A stretch of 64,000 nt of DNA, from the NCBI GenBank assembly GCA_029339505.1, contig JAQISU010000155.1, positions 20,526,001 through 20,590,000 of the forward strand, written 5' to 3'. The notes below the pieces were generated by a model, which ran no database searches, was not told where the DNA came from, and saw only the letters and a program-made list of their open reading frames with translations. The DNA is from Unio delphinus. Its lineage: Eukaryota > Mollusca > Bivalvia > Unionida > Unionidae. Shown in pieces: positions 36,251 to 45,380 of this stretch. Each line of letters opens with the position of its first letter. Positions within the stretch are counted from its first letter, which is position 1. The position numbers and the translations under genes are program-made.

Positions 36251-38098
36251 TCACTTCTTTTTATAGTCGATGACTTGCGAAGCGTCAATACAAGAATCAT
36301 AACTGGGAGGATATCCTTTCCAACGTGCTTTGACTTCTTTGACACGCTTTTTACCTACTTTACTGGTTCTTCGTTCGAGAATTCTTTCAATGTCGTACAC
36401 GTCGTCTTCTTTTTGGGTGACACTTTGTAGCTCAGGCCAGTTAAACGTTCCTTTTAATACTTCTCCGTTCATGTCTTCCAATTTATAGATAGGAGGATGA
36501 TGATCACGCACTCGTCCAGTAGCACGAAACAATTCGGTGGTCCAGTTCGGTAAGTAACCTTTGTCGAAAGTGCGTTTGGTTTTACCAATGCGAACCCAAT
36601 CTCCAGGGGTTAACACTCCACCTTTCTTGGGGACAGCCATCGTCCGGGACGTACCAAACAGACGCTCAAAAGCAGTCACTTCGTTGTCGGGTGTCATATC
36701 TTGTGGGGAAATTCCAATGCTTCTATGGTAAGATTGATTGTAGGTTAATACTAAATGCAGTAAAACGTCGATGTACTTGTGAGTGTGTTGATGCGTAAAA
36801 TATTTCCACATGCGTTCTTTCAAGGTACGTTGGAAACGTTCCACGATGCTAGTTTTAGTTTCAGGATTTTCGGTGGTATAAAAATGAATGTCACGTTTCT
36901 TTAATTCTCGTTGGAAAGCTTGTTTCAGAAATTCGGTGCCTTTGTCGGTTCGCCATCAAAGAGGGTGACGACCACTTTGTTTCAACACCAGTTGCAAAGC
37001 TCGTACTAGCTCTCCGCTCGATTGGGAAGTCAATGGTACGACCCAGGCCAATTTAGAAAAGACGTCGATGACACAAAACAAATATTTGTAGTCGCGATTG
37101 TAGGTGACTAAATGAGAGACATCAGCTAAATCGGCTTGCCATTGATGATCGATGCCTTCCGCTTGAGTGCGACTTCTGTGAAATTTTCGTCGAATGGGTT
37201 TGTGTAAAGTGTACGTAGATTGTTCTTGTAACCATCGTTGTACTTCAGGTAAACGGAGCTTTATCAGGCGAGTTTTAGCAGCACTATATAATTTCTGAAC
37301 ACCTCCGTAACCTGCAGGATGGGCTGGATCGTAGTAAATGCTGGCTAACACCCTTTCCTTGGTTTTGTTCATAAGGTACCCACTCTTCGATGATACTGCT
37401 TTGGGTGGGGCGAAATGGGGGTTGTTTAGAAATGGTGTCCGTGTCCGATGTGCTACAGGAGTAAACGTCGAGGGTACTGATGTTGGTGGTGGTGGTAATG
37501 GAGGCAATGGGATAGCTTTGGTCTTCTTTTCTTTTCTCACTTCTGGTTTCTTTTCTTTGTTTATCACTTATGTCGAAGGAGGAGTGGTCATCATCTTTTT
37601 AACCCAAGTTTTTAGTTATTCTCGTTGGGAAGTGGTGTAAGGGGTCAGCAAGTAACCTGCAATCTTACTCGGAATCGGAATGGTGGTGTGTGTTTGAAAA
37701 ATATAATTGGTTTGTTCTTCCTTGGGTAATGGTGGGGTTACGTCTGATTTGTCCGCTGTAGAAAGTGATGGCAATGGACTATTCATCAGAGCCTTAAAAT
37801 CGGCCAGAGTGGGTAGAGCTGTTTGTTCCACAGCTTTACGATGAAAGAGTTGCAGTCGTTTCAAGAGTTGGCCGTACGTTAGCGATTTTTCGGTTTCGGA
37901 CAAATCGTTGCGACACGTCAAGGATTGCAATTCGTGCTGTAATTGGGATATCTCGCTCAAATGAGGATTGGGTGGTAAATGGGGGGTTCGTTGTTCTTGC
38001 CAATGATGATATTCCATCCATCGTTTGTAAGGGACCAACGTCAGTTTTTGTCCTTCCATGGGCTTCCAAAGGTTATGTCTGAGATCGCTGTGCTCCAT
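36251..38098 (-). pseudogene. Retroviral-type integrase with chromodomain and long N-terminal extension
   Basis: One reading frame of 616 codons with only three internal stops: TAA 37616-37618, TAA 37568-37570 and TGA 36956-36958. N-terminal extension (38098 to about 37600): L-T-L-V-P-Y-K-R-W near residue 20, a segment also seen in a stand-alone Polinton protein. Then a Pro-rich linker, an N-terminal integrase region (Y-Y-D-P-A-H-P-A-G-Y-G-G-V), the rve core with W-Q-A-D-L-A-D-V (first Asp), R-T-D-K-G-T-E-F (second Asp) and E-R-F-Q-R-T-L-K (Glu), and near the end a chromodomain-like D-I-E-R-I-L-E-R-R-T then A-R-W-K-G-Y. The TGA falls between the first and second catalytic Asp, so the protein is split in its active site. 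Its role would be insertion of the element DNA. The extension may be a separate gene whose stop and start merely share this frame. Confidence 0.85.
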
Positions 38099-38127
38099 AT
38101 GGCCCTTTTATCTTCTGGAAGGATCAT

Positions 38128-38523
38128 TCATATTTCTACCCATTCCTTGGGTATCCCTTGGGACATCCCTTGGGTCATCCCTTGTGTCACAACTTGTATG
38201 AAACCTGGTATTAGGCCTGTCAACAAAGGAGCAAGAAAGGGTAAAACACCAAGTTGCACCAACATCTTTTTCTTTTGACGGACTCCGCATTTTTTTTTCT
38301 GATGTGGAGACATAGGTATCGTGCGTTTCAAGACATTCAAACAACATTCGCACATGGTATCGATGACATCTTTGGAGGCCGTTTTAATGATTGGTTTTCG
38401 CATGGGTGGAGAGGCTTTGGACAGGACGAACAATACGTTTCCGTGTTTGGCTAAACGAGGAGATAGTCCTTTCCTTTTCTTTCCTTTTCAGGGTGAATAA
38501 AAATGTTTTCTGCGAGGTGACAT
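38128..38523 (-). pseudogene. Small basic Polinton protein (C-L-N-V-L type)
   Basis: From ATG 38523 the frame gives M-S-P-R-R-K-H-F-Y-S-P then TGA at 38488-38490, then continues in frame with a Lys/Arg-rich stretch, I-I-K-T-A-S-K-D-V-I-D, C-E-C-C-L-N-V-L, a Lys-rich segment (Q-K-K-K, R-Q-K-K-K) and a hydrophobic tail V-L-P-F-L-A-P-L-L-T-G-L-I-P. The order helix, C-L-N-V-L, basic, hydrophobic end is that of a small protein found near the integrase in many Polinton-like elements. Compared with that pattern the stretch between C-L-N-V-L and the hydrophobic tail looks short. The C-terminal codons pass into a 12-base tandem repeat (around 38150-38190). Function unknown. Confidence 0.6.
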
Positions 38524-38652
38524 CTTTGCTTGTTCGTTCCACAATACCACTGACGTCAAAGACTTGGTACACACCCTCTTTTATCTACTTTTTTGGGAAC
38601 TAGCGCTTCGTCATAAAGGTGATGATGTGTTTCCCAAATTACCAAAGTAAGC

Positions 38653-38823
38653 TTATTTTTGGTGACTCTTCTTTATCTTTAAACGACTACGTCTTTTGAG
38701 GGGATGACGTCGATGTTTGGTTCTAAAGCGTTTTGTAGGATGACGAAATTGTCTTTTTCCTTTTCTTTTTTAAACAGCAGAACGCCGAGGGTTGTGGTGT
38801 GCACGTTTGTGAGGAGACATCAT
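38653..38823 (-). pseudogene. Very basic small core-type protein
   Basis: Fifty-six codons from ATG 38823 (a second ATG follows at once), with one in-frame TAA at 38770-38772. Both parts are extremely rich in Arg, Lys and His: S-P-H-K-R-A-H-H-N-P-R-R before the stop and K-R-K-G-K-R-Q-F-R-H-P-T-K-R-F-R-T-K-H-R-R-H after it (quoted in pieces: the second piece runs on with P-L-K-R-R-S-R-L-K). Such a protamine-like composition suggests a DNA-condensing virion protein comparable in role to adenovirus core proteins, though I cannot show homology. Confidence 0.6.
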
Positions 38824-38929
38824 TGGGTGTTCAGCAGTGCCACAGAAAATACTGATTCACGTCGTGGTCCTCAAGTGATTTTTTATACTGGAATGCGACA
38901 CCACTGATTATCTTTCTGTCGTATCAACG

Positions 38930-39739
38930 TCATGACAGGTAACAAACGTAACTAAATCGAGATAGTTCTTGTTTGGAAAAATCCAGTAAACTCTTTAACA
39001 GGCCAGATCCTTCTTGGACTTTGACTTTTGGGGCAGGTACTTTGTGAACAGCTGCTACTGCCTCTAATGTGGAAGAGGGTGTCACCGGTGGAGGAGACGT
39101 TTTGGGAGACGCAGATTTCCAATGTTTCATCAAATTAGGAAGAACGGTTGTCAAATTGGATTTGGCTGGCATCACCCGCAACGGAGAAGTGGAAGAATCT
39201 GAGGCTACTGGAAACGCGGTCAATGGTGTTGCAGGTCGTGGTTTACGAAGGTAAGGTTGTGTCCTGGCCGAAGTGCCTCTTTTGCGGGTGACAGCTCTTT
39301 TCTGTGGACTTTTCTTTTTCTGTGTTTTGGTCTTGGCACCATTGTTCTTTTCTTGGGGGTTCGTTTGGCTTTTTATCTTCTTGGGGTGATCTTTGGGAGG
39401 ATTGGGATCCCATTTTAAAAGGGAACGAATGATTACACCGTATAGAGAACCGCTACCTCCAGGTTTCAAAATGATTTGCTTTTTGGTTTGAGTTTCGATG
39501 CGAGGGTCAGCCAGTTGCGTCAAGGCTACTTTGTTTCTGTCAAAAAAAAAACGTTTGTTTTGATGTGGAATGTGAATGGTACCTTGAAGTATTTGACGTG
39601 CTGTCACCGTAAACCATCGTAAGACTTCTTTGAGAATGGCTTCTAAGACGTGAGCACGTATTTGTGGATTTTTTTAACGACAGATACCGTACAAGGCCCG
39701 AATCAATTTGATGGGAAGATGAGACTGAAGGAACGTCAT
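38930..39739 (-). pseudogene. Second small-protein-family member with long basic/Pro-rich tail
   Basis: From ATG 39739: M-T-F-L-Q-S-H-L-P-I-K-L-I-R-A-L-Y-G-I-C, then TAA at 39674-39676, then in the same frame R-A-H-V-L-E-A-I-L-K-E-V-L, R-Q-I-L-Q-G-T-I-H-I-P, L-A-D-P-R-I and L-K-P-G-G-S-G-S-L-Y-G-V-I-I-R-S-L-L. Layout (helical start, I-L-Q-G, basic, Gly-Gly, hydrophobic) parallels the C-L-N-V-L protein at 38.1-38.5 kb, so the two may be paralogues. The last 140 residues are a Lys/Arg/Pro/Thr-rich, probably disordered tail ending G-S-G-L-L-K-S-L-L. A diverged copy of the first half is at 9740-10017. Only one stop in 270 codons. Confidence 0.65.
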
Positions 39740-39740
39740 G

Positions 39741-39854
39741 GTGACGATGTATGAGACAAGGTCAAAGTGACCGAGATTTTTATATATTTTGTTGTTGTTG
39801 TTATTGTTATGTCGACGACAAGGACGTGTACACGATAGGTCCTCCGTCTTGACA
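39741..39854. other. Gap between ATPase and small-protein genes
   Basis: A short non-coding spacer with a (TTG)n-like run (around 39788-39805); the minus-strand start codon of the next gene follows directly. It might hold a promoter but no motif stands out. Confidence 0.35.
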
Positions 39855-40468
39855 CTAGTCGTGAAACAAATGGGTAAGAAATCGCAAATAATCGAGAGTG
39901 GTGGGTTTTAAATCCACGAGTAAATAGACGTGTGGAGTTTGAGTGGTATCATCGTCCGCATGAGTCAGCCAAGGAGTTCCTAACTATTCGGTTAAGACAT
40001 GCACTTGCGATTTATCTCGAGGACTTTTAAACAAGACCATGTAATGAGCATTGACACTAATGGTACGATGGGCTTTACTTTCTTGAAATACATTTTTTGT
40101 AATGTAAATGACACTGGCATTACGATGATGCCCTTTACTTTACGCGTAAACCACAGTTTCATTTCTTCTTCGTCTTCTCCTAACATGTCGTCAAAAATGG
40201 CCTTATGAATTTGACTAGGGTCAGACACGATCCCATCGCCTTCACTAGGAATACCTTCTACAAACACAATGGAATCACCTCGACTTTCTTGCAAGAGACT
40301 GCATGCCGATTGCCACTCTTTGTAACACCACACGATGCGTTGAGGTGCAGCAATTAACATGTTGAAAGGATGACTAAGATACAAGGCTTCCCAACTAGCA
40401 TGATCTAATTGTTTGTCAATGACTTTGAATGTCGAGGAGGAAGGAGTAGAAATAGCAGATTTGGCCAT
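39855..40468 (-). pseudogene. Packaging ATPase (FtsK/HerA type) lacking its P-loop
   Basis: From ATG 40468: a polar lead, then Q-R-I-V-W-C-Y-K-E-W-Q near residue 43, V-F-V-E-G-I-P near residue 68 and a Walker-B-like A-I-F-D-D-M-L-G-E near residue 89. After the W-F-T-R-K segment (about 40132) the conserved continuation moves to another frame, with V-I-Y-I-T-K-N-V-F, N-A-H-Y-M-V-L-F-K and, after a TAG at about 39985-39987, Y-L-L-V-D-L-K-P; it ends at TAG 39855-39857. These motifs identify the A32/FtsK-like genome-packaging ATPase of Polintons. The Walker A GxxxxGK[T/S] loop, expected just before the Q-R-I-V-W block, is absent: H-P-F is followed directly by N-M-L-I-A-A-P. Besides the frameshift, that deletion alone would kill ATP binding. 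Confidence 0.8.
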
Positions 40469-40684
40469 AGTAGTGTAGTGTATGATACTACTGACACAAA
40501 AACAGACAAGACAAGAGGTTTTTATACTTGTTTCAAGACACGTTTATTTCAATTCATGTTTAAATTCGAACAACACGAAAGACAAAAATACATAAAAGCC
40601 AAATGGATAAGTATAGGAATAACATACATAGGAAACGATCAAAGTGGCATATAAAAAAGTCTCTGTACAACATTGTTTGGCAAA

Positions 40685-40921
40685 TCAAGGTGTCATAGAG
40701 GTAGTGTGTAATCTTCTTATAGTCTCTACATGGGGTACAGTCACATAGGTGTCCTCTCGGAAGGGACTTTGTGGGGGAATGTCCATGACAGTCCTGTCTT
40801 GAAAAGATTGGTTGTCCTGGGTGACAGATTCTTCTTCGTCTTCTGGCACTGTCACTAACACAGGTTTAAAAGTGACTTTTTTCACTCGACGATAGATTTT
40901 ACGAACACAACGCTTGAGCAT
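40685..40921 (-). CDS. Small bipolar protein, unknown
   Basis: Seventy-eight residues, uninterrupted, from ATG 40921. The first 20 residues are very basic (M-L-K-R-C-V-R-K-I-Y-R-R-V-K-K), the middle is acidic (P-E-D-E-E-E-S) and the end is Thr/Pro-rich. No family recognised. It overlaps the end of the next upstream frame by about 40 bases, which is common in compact viral genomes. Could be a virion or DNA-binding protein. The 216 bases between it and the ATPase start hold no gene. Confidence 0.45.
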   Translation of the reverse strand: MLKRCVRKIYRRVKKVTFKPVLVTVPEDEEESVTQDNQSFQDRTVMDIPPQSPFREDTYVTVPHVETIRRLHTTSMTP

Positions 40922-41371
40922 AATGGGATGCTTCTTTTTGTAAAAGCCTCAAAACCCCAACTTTCCCAGTCACGTACATCTGTCCAATGAGGGTGTAAAT
41001 CACAAGCTACACACACATCTTCGTACACCACTTCCGTTCGTAAGAGTTGACGAATCTTTTTTCCTGTAAAGGTCGAGACGTATCCAGATGAAAGCGTAAG
41101 GCTTTTAACATAATGAGTCTCATGTGAACATTTAAAGGAGTCACTATACTGTCTTTTTTGTAGGTAGTGTTCGTAAAGTGTCCACAAGGAATCGACAGGT
41201 AAACGAAATCCCAGAAAGCAAGTCACTAAAACTCACTACACGTCGACCCCAAATAATGGGACACAGTTCTTGTAATAAGTGTTAGTAATCCTTCACCTTG
41301 TGAATATTCTCATTGATATCCTTCCACGGAATCTGTTTTATCACAAGTGATAAAGGTAAAGGTTGCGGCAT
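40882..41371 (-). pseudogene. Unknown provirus gene, frameshifted
   Basis: ATG at 41371 opens M-P-Q-P-L-P-L-S-L-V-I-K-Q-I-P-W-K-D-I-N; TAA interrupts at about codon 30; the frame then reads L-C-P-I-I-W-G-R-R-V-V-S-F and passes near 41226 into another frame with F-L-G-F-R-L-P-V-D-S-L-W-T-L-Y, Y-V-S-T-F-T-G-K-K-I-R, V-C-V-A-C-D-L-H-P-H-W and D-W-E-S-W-G-F-E-A-F. The C-x-x-C...H-P-H-W patch might bind a metal. I do not recognise the family; its place between ATPase and accessory genes fits an element gene. It is not an obvious adenovirus-type protease. Confidence 0.45.
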
Positions 41372-41507
41372 GATAGTTCCATTTTATACTTTTTAATGTC
41401 GAAGACCATAAGTGTATATTCTGCACAGAATTATTTAAAATCTTCTCCAAAAGCGAAAGTGATTAATATAACGTGTAATTTCGGACCACTGCGATTCAGG
41501 GTAACGG

Positions 41508-41807
41508 TCAAGAATGATAAAAAAAATCTTCAGATGTAAACGGTCTAAACTGCAATTTGTGGAAGGTACACTTCATCCAGAGAAATCTGACACGTTGGTT
41601 AATTTTTGTCACTTTCCTCTTGTGAATTTCACGCCACAAAAACTCTACAGTCACCCATTAAGATTTTTCTTTAGCATGTCCCTGCCAAACGTCCTTGTAG
41701 ATCTTCTCTTGCAATTCGTGTGGTAATCCTTGAATATTATTTTTTAGAGAGGGTTTATATACTGGACTAGGTTTGTCTCCAAGCCAAACTGGTTTGTTAA
41801 ACGACAT
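41508..41807 (-). pseudogene. Accessory ORF with F-box-like start, one stop
   Basis: One hundred codons from ATG 41807 to TGA 41508-41510, with a single internal TAA at 41658-41660. The first part, M-S-F-N-K-P-V-W-L-G, leads to I-Q-G-L-P-H-E-L-Q-E-K-I-Y-K-D-V-W, which resembles the L-P-x-E-L-x-x-x-I start of an F-box but is too short to be sure. The part after the stop is basic and Phe/Trp-rich. Viral F-box-like proteins recruit ubiquitin ligases, so this would be a host-interaction gene if real. Confidence 0.35.
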
Positions 41808-41842
41808 GGTACAGTATTGTCACTTTCAATCACTAGGTCCCA

Positions 41843-42110
41843 CTAAAGGTAGGTATGACAATTCGGAGACCATCGAGCATGTTCCAGGTAAGCGGAATAT
41901 TTCTGTTCCCATTCGTAAATTGACACACCACAACTGAAACAATTGACTTTATCCCCTTCGCTCAAGTAGAAAAATCCGGCTCTGGCTAATTCTTCAGGAG
42001 TTGGTCCAGGTAGATATGTTGGCCAGTTTTCTTTGAAAGTTTGGAATCAACTTTTAAAGTTAAATTACTCAGGCAAGCGCACAGGGAACGAATATTCGTC
42101 TTTCACAAAG
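41843..42110 (-). pseudogene. BIR-domain (IAP-type apoptosis inhibitor) gene
   Basis: The minus strand from 42046 to TAG 41843-41845 encodes a nearly complete BIR domain: F-Q-T-F-K-E-N-W-P, then T-P-E-E-L-A-R-A-G-F-F-Y-L-S-E-G-D-K-V-N, C-F-S-C-G and E-W-E...E-H-A-R-W-S-P-N-C. The zinc ligands have exact BIR spacing, C-x2-C-x16-H-x6-C, with Cys pairs at about 41930-41941. Just upstream, the same frame continues as R-N-F-V-K-D-E-Y-S-F-P-V but is cut by TAA (42065-42067) and TGA (42047-42049). BIR proteins of baculoviruses and other large DNA viruses block caspase-driven cell death. Here the domain lies inside the provirus, about 0.6 kb from the right arm, in line with the other genes. No RING finger is seen. 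Confidence 0.85.
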
Positions 42111-42699
42111 TTCCTTTCGATACAGGTCCGGTGAAATTACCAGGAGGTTACTTTGGATTGAATGACATCCGTAGGATAGTATCCGCATGGTCTCACGCGG
42201 AGATTGCATTGCTTTTGCATCAAGAGTGATTGAGAAGGTACCGGTACTGTGACGTTAGAACACGTACGTACTCCAGAAGTACGTTTCTCGACTACGATAT
42301 CTCATTCTCTGTCACTTTTACTTTGCTGCTGACCACAATGTCTACCAACAACTATATTTCTTTATCTGATTTTTAAAAAAATATAAAATACTAGATCCAT
42401 TTTTTAAAATAATCTACTCTTATTTGACAGCAGCGACAACGACTTCTACTCTTACAAAAGTTGCTACACCTACAAAGGGGATCCTTCCCGAGACCAAAGT
42501 ATGAGACAGCGCAAGCAAGTTGTGAAGTTTAGTGAATCTATATAAACAACAACTGTCAAACCTGACATGTTTCAATTCTGTTTGTGATAATAATTTATGA
42601 TATTTCACATTATCCCAAGTGGAAGGTTACAAACCGTACAAAAGTTATATGACTTTAGCTTTTGACACTTACACATACTTCTTTCTATCGTGTGATTAG
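42111..42699. other. Provirus end segment without recognised gene
   Basis: About 0.6 kb between the BIR gene and the right arm. The minus strand has an M-S-F-N-P-K frame near 42160 that resembles the M-S-F-N-K-P start of the neighbouring accessory ORF but is full of stops. Nothing else can be supported. Confidence 0.45.
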
Positions 42700-44106
42700 T
42701 AGATTTGCGTTTTGGCTTCTGCCTGTGTGTGAATCGTATGGTTTGTTTTGATATGTGTATTTTCCTTGAATAGTGTTTAGGTGTGTTCCCAAAAAATAAA
42801 AATAAGGAACAAATCTGAAAACGTCAGTTTGAATTGAGGTTTCTCTTTGCGTATACCTTTTTTTCAAGCTGTTAATACATGGCAGATTACATCCGCATAC
42901 AATACCAAAGTGAAAGGCCTATATACAAATGCCATTGCCTTTCTTTAATTAGGTTTTATTGCTTAGCCATCGTTAATCTTTAATTATTTTTTTAACGCAT
43001 TTCTTTTTTAATAGACGATTTCGGGCTTTCTATTGTTGTAACGGTATTTATGTTGTTTAGTTTGTTGCTGAAATTATCTATACTATAGTCTATAGCAAAG
43101 CACTTAAGTTTCTACAGTATTTTAATTTCACGCTCACAAAAGGATACCAAGTTTGTCTTGAAAGAGGATTGAAACTCTAAGTTACGCGGACGTGCAGAAA
43201 AACATCTCTTTGTTACTACAGTTAGGTGTTGTTGTGTTCATTCTAATCATGCTTGCCGTATATCTTTGTGTTTTGCAGGTCATATTGTTTATTATGTAAA
43301 TATTCACATCAATAGACAGACAACTTGGGTTTTTATCCTTTAGGTTCACTGAACTTGCTTCGTTAATTCGTACACATCCCAGATTTACAAGTTTGAAAAG
43401 AAAAGAAGAAAAAGAAAAAAAGGAAAAAAAAACATGCCACTTAATACTGCACCACTCCTGACTATACCGATGTGAGTGTGTGCGTCAAAATGTTTAAGTA
43501 AAAGAAACAAATAAATTGTCAGTTTCAAAATGCGAATCAGTACTCTGACCGTTCAGTAGCTGATGTGATAAAAAGAAATGTTACAATACACAACGGAGGG
43601 ATTTAAGTTGACATTCCAGTCTGCACGGCAATGGGAACAATTTTTGAGAGCGTATTTATTATTTTGCCATACTACCTTCGTACAAAACATTGCATCACTC
43701 ATCGTAAACAATTTCATTGGCTAGACTAATTTTCTTACCGCGTTCACTTCAAATTGACTTCAGTAGTTCTTCACCTAGTTTCGAGATAGGCCGTGTTTCA
43801 CCGCTAGATTATTTATATAAACAAAGAAGTAAAACTAAAGCAAGAACAATCGTACCCTGGGCGATCCCACGGAAATTATGTCAATTTTCGAGTTAATTAA
43901 ATTACAGCGTATTTGGATTAACGATTTTGTGAGAACATTTTAGTCGTATTTGTCATCAGTTCACTCTGGTGATATTTTAAAATCGTGGACCTTTCCTTTG
44001 GAATTGATTTTCTAAGTGGGATGTGTGTTTCTTTGAATTTTTCTAAGGGAAAATATACCACAAAAATAAGCGTAAGTGCCTGATTCTTTTTAAAAGTAGT
44101 TATAAC

Positions 44107-44169
<63 letters not shown>
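44107..44169. repeat. (CT)n microsatellite in right arm
   Basis: About 62 bases of CT, mirror of the (GA)n at 25549-25599. Confidence 0.95.
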
Positions 44170-44172
<3 letters not shown>

Positions 44173-44586
44173 TACGTTTGATTGAAATCCTAATGGTAGA
44201 TGTTCCCGTTTGAAGATACCTCTCCAAAATTTTAATCAGTTGGCACCATAATTTTCGTTTGTCATGTAATTTGTTTTTCAAACGCTACACCCTTACAAAT
44301 AGTCAATCAGTAAATCGTTGGATGAAATAAAATCTTGAGTTGACAAACTTGTACAATTCAGTTATCAGAGCTTTATCTTTATTTTTGGCACTGCAATGTG
44401 TCACGGAAATTTTTTTAAGCATGAGATCTACCGTTTTTTTAGAAAGGAAACAAATACAAAACTATTTCAAGAATGACGCAAGTGATCTTCCACTGTATAA
44501 CCCTGCTTATGGCTAACTTTGTAATAAAAATACTAGAACCAAAACACACGTTCGGAAGAATTGTAACAATGTAACAATGATTGACG

Positions 44587-44599
44587 CGGGGGGGGGGGG
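44587..44599. repeat. Poly-G run in right arm
   Basis: Twelve to thirteen G bases at a place where the left arm has none; a slippage or sequencing-prone site that helps tell the arms apart. Confidence 0.85.
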
Positions 44600-45039
44600 G
44601 CGGACATTGCACTTTATCACCCTGCCTATGGTTAACTTTGAATTTCAAATCAAAACACACATCTTAGACTGTTGATCAAACCAAGCATATTTTCGTGCTG
44701 CTTTTGTTTCCTTTGACTTAGATTTGTTACAACATGGCAACATTGTTTGTAGCGTGTGCTGAGAAACACAGGACATCCCTTAAATTTGAGATATGTTAAG
44801 AAGTCAGTCGACAATAAATATCATACTACCTTTTTATCAAATTGATGAATGAATATTTCACATAGAATGTATGATGTTCTGAATTATCCTTGTTTTGTTT
44901 TCCTTTCCTTCTGTGTGTATAGAAGATTGTGTGCTTTTATTTTCCTTCCCTTCTGTTTTGATAGGAGATTGTGTGGTTTGTTTTCAGGGCCACTCATATA
45001 CCTCGAAAAGATATTTGCTTTCTTTGTTTCCATTTCCCT

Positions 45040-45375
45040 TGTCGCTAGACAGGCCCAAATAATAATAATATTCCCCATGTTAAATTTCCCTTGACGCTAT
45101 ATAGACCCACTATGTTCAATTTCCCTTGTCGCTAGATAGGCCCAAATAGTTCCCATGTTAAGTTCCCCTTGTCGCTATACAAGCCCACCATGCTAAATTT
45201 TCCTTGTCGCTATACAGGCCCACCATGTTATATTTCCCTTGTCGCTATATAGACCCACTATGTTCAACTTCCCTTGTCGCTAGATAGGCCCAAATAGTTC
45301 CCATGTTCAATTCCCCAAGCCCACGATGTTAAATTTCCCTTGTCGCTATATAGACCTACTATGTTCAATTTTCCA
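45040..45375. repeat. Terminal tandem repeats, right arm
   Basis: Eight or nine copies of CCCTTGTCGCTA with linkers such as TAGACCCACTATGTTCAATTT and GGCCCAAATAGTTCCCATGTT, the mirror image of the left-end array. Copy order and number are not identical to the left, so unequal changes have occurred after the arms separated. Confidence 0.8.
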
Positions 45376-45380
45376 GTGAC

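Larger units (their letters stand above)
24370..45380 (-). mobile_element. Polinton/Maverick-like (adintovirus-like) provirus with long inverted arms
   Basis: A block of about 21 kb bounded by inverted arms of about 2.6-2.7 kb (24370-26990 and 42700-45380). Inside, on the minus strand, lie genes of the type that define Polintons: integrase, major and minor capsid proteins, PX-like core protein and packaging ATPase, plus a BIR-domain gene. Removing the 3.5-kb hAT-like insertion and the roughly 1-kb LINE leaves about 16.5 kb, in the usual Polinton range. No family-B DNA polymerase or adenovirus-type protease is present. Most genes carry stops or frameshifts, so this is an inactive copy. Outer ends and target-site duplication could not be fixed because both ends are made of tandem repeats. 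Confidence 0.85.
42700..45380. repeat. Right inverted arm of the provirus
   Basis: Reverse complement of 24370-26990. It differs by a segment of roughly 50-60 bases near 42765-42825 not present in the left arm, by a G run (44587-44599) and by a longer CT tract. Its inner end carries one diverged unit of the minisatellite that is expanded in the left arm. Chance frames here are not genes. Confidence 0.9.

Noticed and set aside
37338..37640. Plus-strand 100-residue frame (and others such as 34028, 34356, 34472, 38704, 39069)
   Set aside because: Shadows of the minus-strand provirus genes, with no conserved features of their own.
40882..41371. Idea that the unknown gene next to the ATPase is the adenovirus-type protease
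   Set aside because: No His...Asp/Glu...Cys arrangement with the family's W and N-x-D patterns is visible.
24370..45380. Idea that the inverted arms are a host segmental inverted duplication unrelated to the virus genes
   Set aside because: The arms tightly enclose all related genes, their tips have mirrored arrays, and the size after removing nested insertions fits a Polinton; but without a target duplication this alternative is not fully excluded.
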